7,384 nucleotides of DNA from Anaerolineales bacterium (lineage in GTDB: Bacteria > Chloroflexota > Anaerolineae > Anaerolineales > UBA4823): the NCBI GenBank assembly GCA_022865865.1, contig JALHTN010000214.1:1-7384 (forward strand), read 5' to 3'. A program made the translations under genes and the position numbers. The notes beneath the pieces were generated by a model. That model made no database searches, was not told where the DNA came from, and saw only the letters and a program-made list of their open reading frames with translations. Below are positions 6,691-7,384 of the stretch, piece by piece; the first letter of the stretch is position 1, and each line of letters starts with the position of its first letter.

Positions 6691-7384
6691 TTGGAAAAAC
6701 ATATCGCTTTCATCACGTATGAAACACCTTTTGCTCCGGGGGGTGGGATAGCAGCTGTGATGTCGCATTTACCGCACGCTATCCAATCCGCTTCCCAGGT
6801 TCCCACCTACGTCATTACTCCTTTCCACTTCAATATCTCCAAAACAACCCTTCAAGAATCAGAGATGGATATCCTTGCTTCTATCGATATCCGCTTTGGC
6901 CTCGAGGACTTTAGGGTGGATATTAAAGTTTTGCAAAGGGAAGTGTGCTGGGTGTTCTTAAAACCTCATACCAATAAAATAATGCAGTACCCGTTTTTTT
7001 CCGGGGTAAAACATCCATATGATGTTCATGCAATTGAAAAGGGTGGCCAACCGAGTTTACTACGTGATTCACTCTTTTTTGGGAGAGCTGCATCCACTGC
7101 CCTATCTGAGATTTGTTCAAAATGTAGCTGGACGATATTAATGCAGGATTGGGAAGCTGCCACCACGGTGCTTTCATTGGCTCAATCCTCAAAGAAGAAA
7201 ACAAGCTCAAATACCTATCTTACTTTACATAATAGTTATGATAGTGGAGTGAACAAAGTTATACTGGACACCGCTGGACTCAAAAACCTGCCAAGCGAGG
7301 GGGCCACAATATTGGAATGTGCCTTGCCACTCGTAAAGGATCCTGTTTTCACAGTCTCAGATCAATTCGCCTTAGATCTCTCAA
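6691..7384 (+). CDS. GT5-like glycosyltransferase (glycogen/starch synthase-like), N-terminal part; 3' end outside window
   Basis: The frame starts at TTG 6691 and runs open to the window edge, giving 231 residues. It aligns by motif with the N-terminal Rossmann domain of glycogen/starch synthases: IAFITYETPFAPGGGIAAV (residues 5-23) for the donor loop after beta-1, ILMQDWEAATTV (149-160) for the HxHDWxxxL block, YLTLHNSYDSGVN (176-188) for the TIHNxxYQG block, and FTVSDQFALDLS at the end for the TVSxxYAxE block. Glycogen synthase uses ADP- or UDP-glucose; here the donor-loop Lys is replaced and the His residues before Asp153-Trp are absent, so donor and product may differ. TTG is the first start codon after an upstream in-frame stop at 6652 and is placed right for beta-1. 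The protein is probably cytoplasmic. The family call is moderate because the C-terminal catalytic domain is not visible. Confidence 0.7.
   Translation, partial: MEKHIAFITYETPFAPGGGIAAVMSHLPHAIQSASQVPTYVITPFHFNISKTTLQESEMDILASIDIRFGLEDFRVDIKVLQREVCWVFLKPHTNKIMQYPFFSGVKHPYDVHAIEKGGQPSLLRDSLFFGRAASTALSEICSKCSWTILMQDWEAATTVLSLAQSSKKKTSSNTYLTLHNSYDSGVNKVILDTAGLKNLPSEGATILECALPLVKDPVFTVSDQFALDLS

Noticed and set aside
6923..7210. A 95-codon minus-strand frame.
   Set aside because: It is antisense to the glycosyltransferase frame, which carries recognisable motifs over the same bases.

Overview
The window is a stretch of bacterial chromosome, slightly AT-rich, densely packed with genes and with no mobile elements, tRNA, rRNA or CRISPR. 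The gene set and protein style suggest a member of the Chloroflexota, most likely class Anaerolineae. The clues are a MrfA-type helicase tail carrying an HNH domain, an ABC exporter opening with His-Gly-Gly-Gly-Trp, and a glycogen-synthase-like glycosyltransferase. This placement is inference from remembered family resemblance, not from a search.

Layout. (1) Positions 2-2758, plus strand: the 3' end of an mrfA-like helicase gene (zinc-binding DUF1998 tail with an HNH nuclease module inside it), then a complete mrfB-like DEDDh exonuclease gene, then a cytoplasmic calcineurin-like metallophosphoesterase. In Bacillus subtilis MrfA and MrfB act together in repair of mitomycin C damage independently of UvrABC, so the first two genes are probably a DNA repair unit. 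(2) Positions 2839-4563, minus strand: a small nitroreductase followed 33 bp later by a class C beta-lactamase-fold serine hydrolase, probably one operon read from a promoter near 4595. (3) Positions 4704-6602, plus strand: a complete ABC half-transporter (exporter type), divergent from the nitroreductase across a 140-bp shared promoter region. (4) Positions 6691-7384, plus strand: the first 231 residues of a GT5-like (glycogen/starch synthase-like) glycosyltransferase with a TTG start, cut by the window end and preceded by a structured leader.

The metallophosphoesterase and the serine hydrolase genes converge, with an 80-bp gap at 2759-2838. No intergenic gap exceeds about 140 bp. No clear rho-independent terminator (GC-rich hairpin plus T-run) was found in any gap.

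The points most worth a second look are the HNH module embedded in the MrfA tail next to the MrfB exonuclease, the glycosyltransferase whose donor-binding loop departs from glycogen synthase, and the two overlapping inverted repeats just ahead of that gene.
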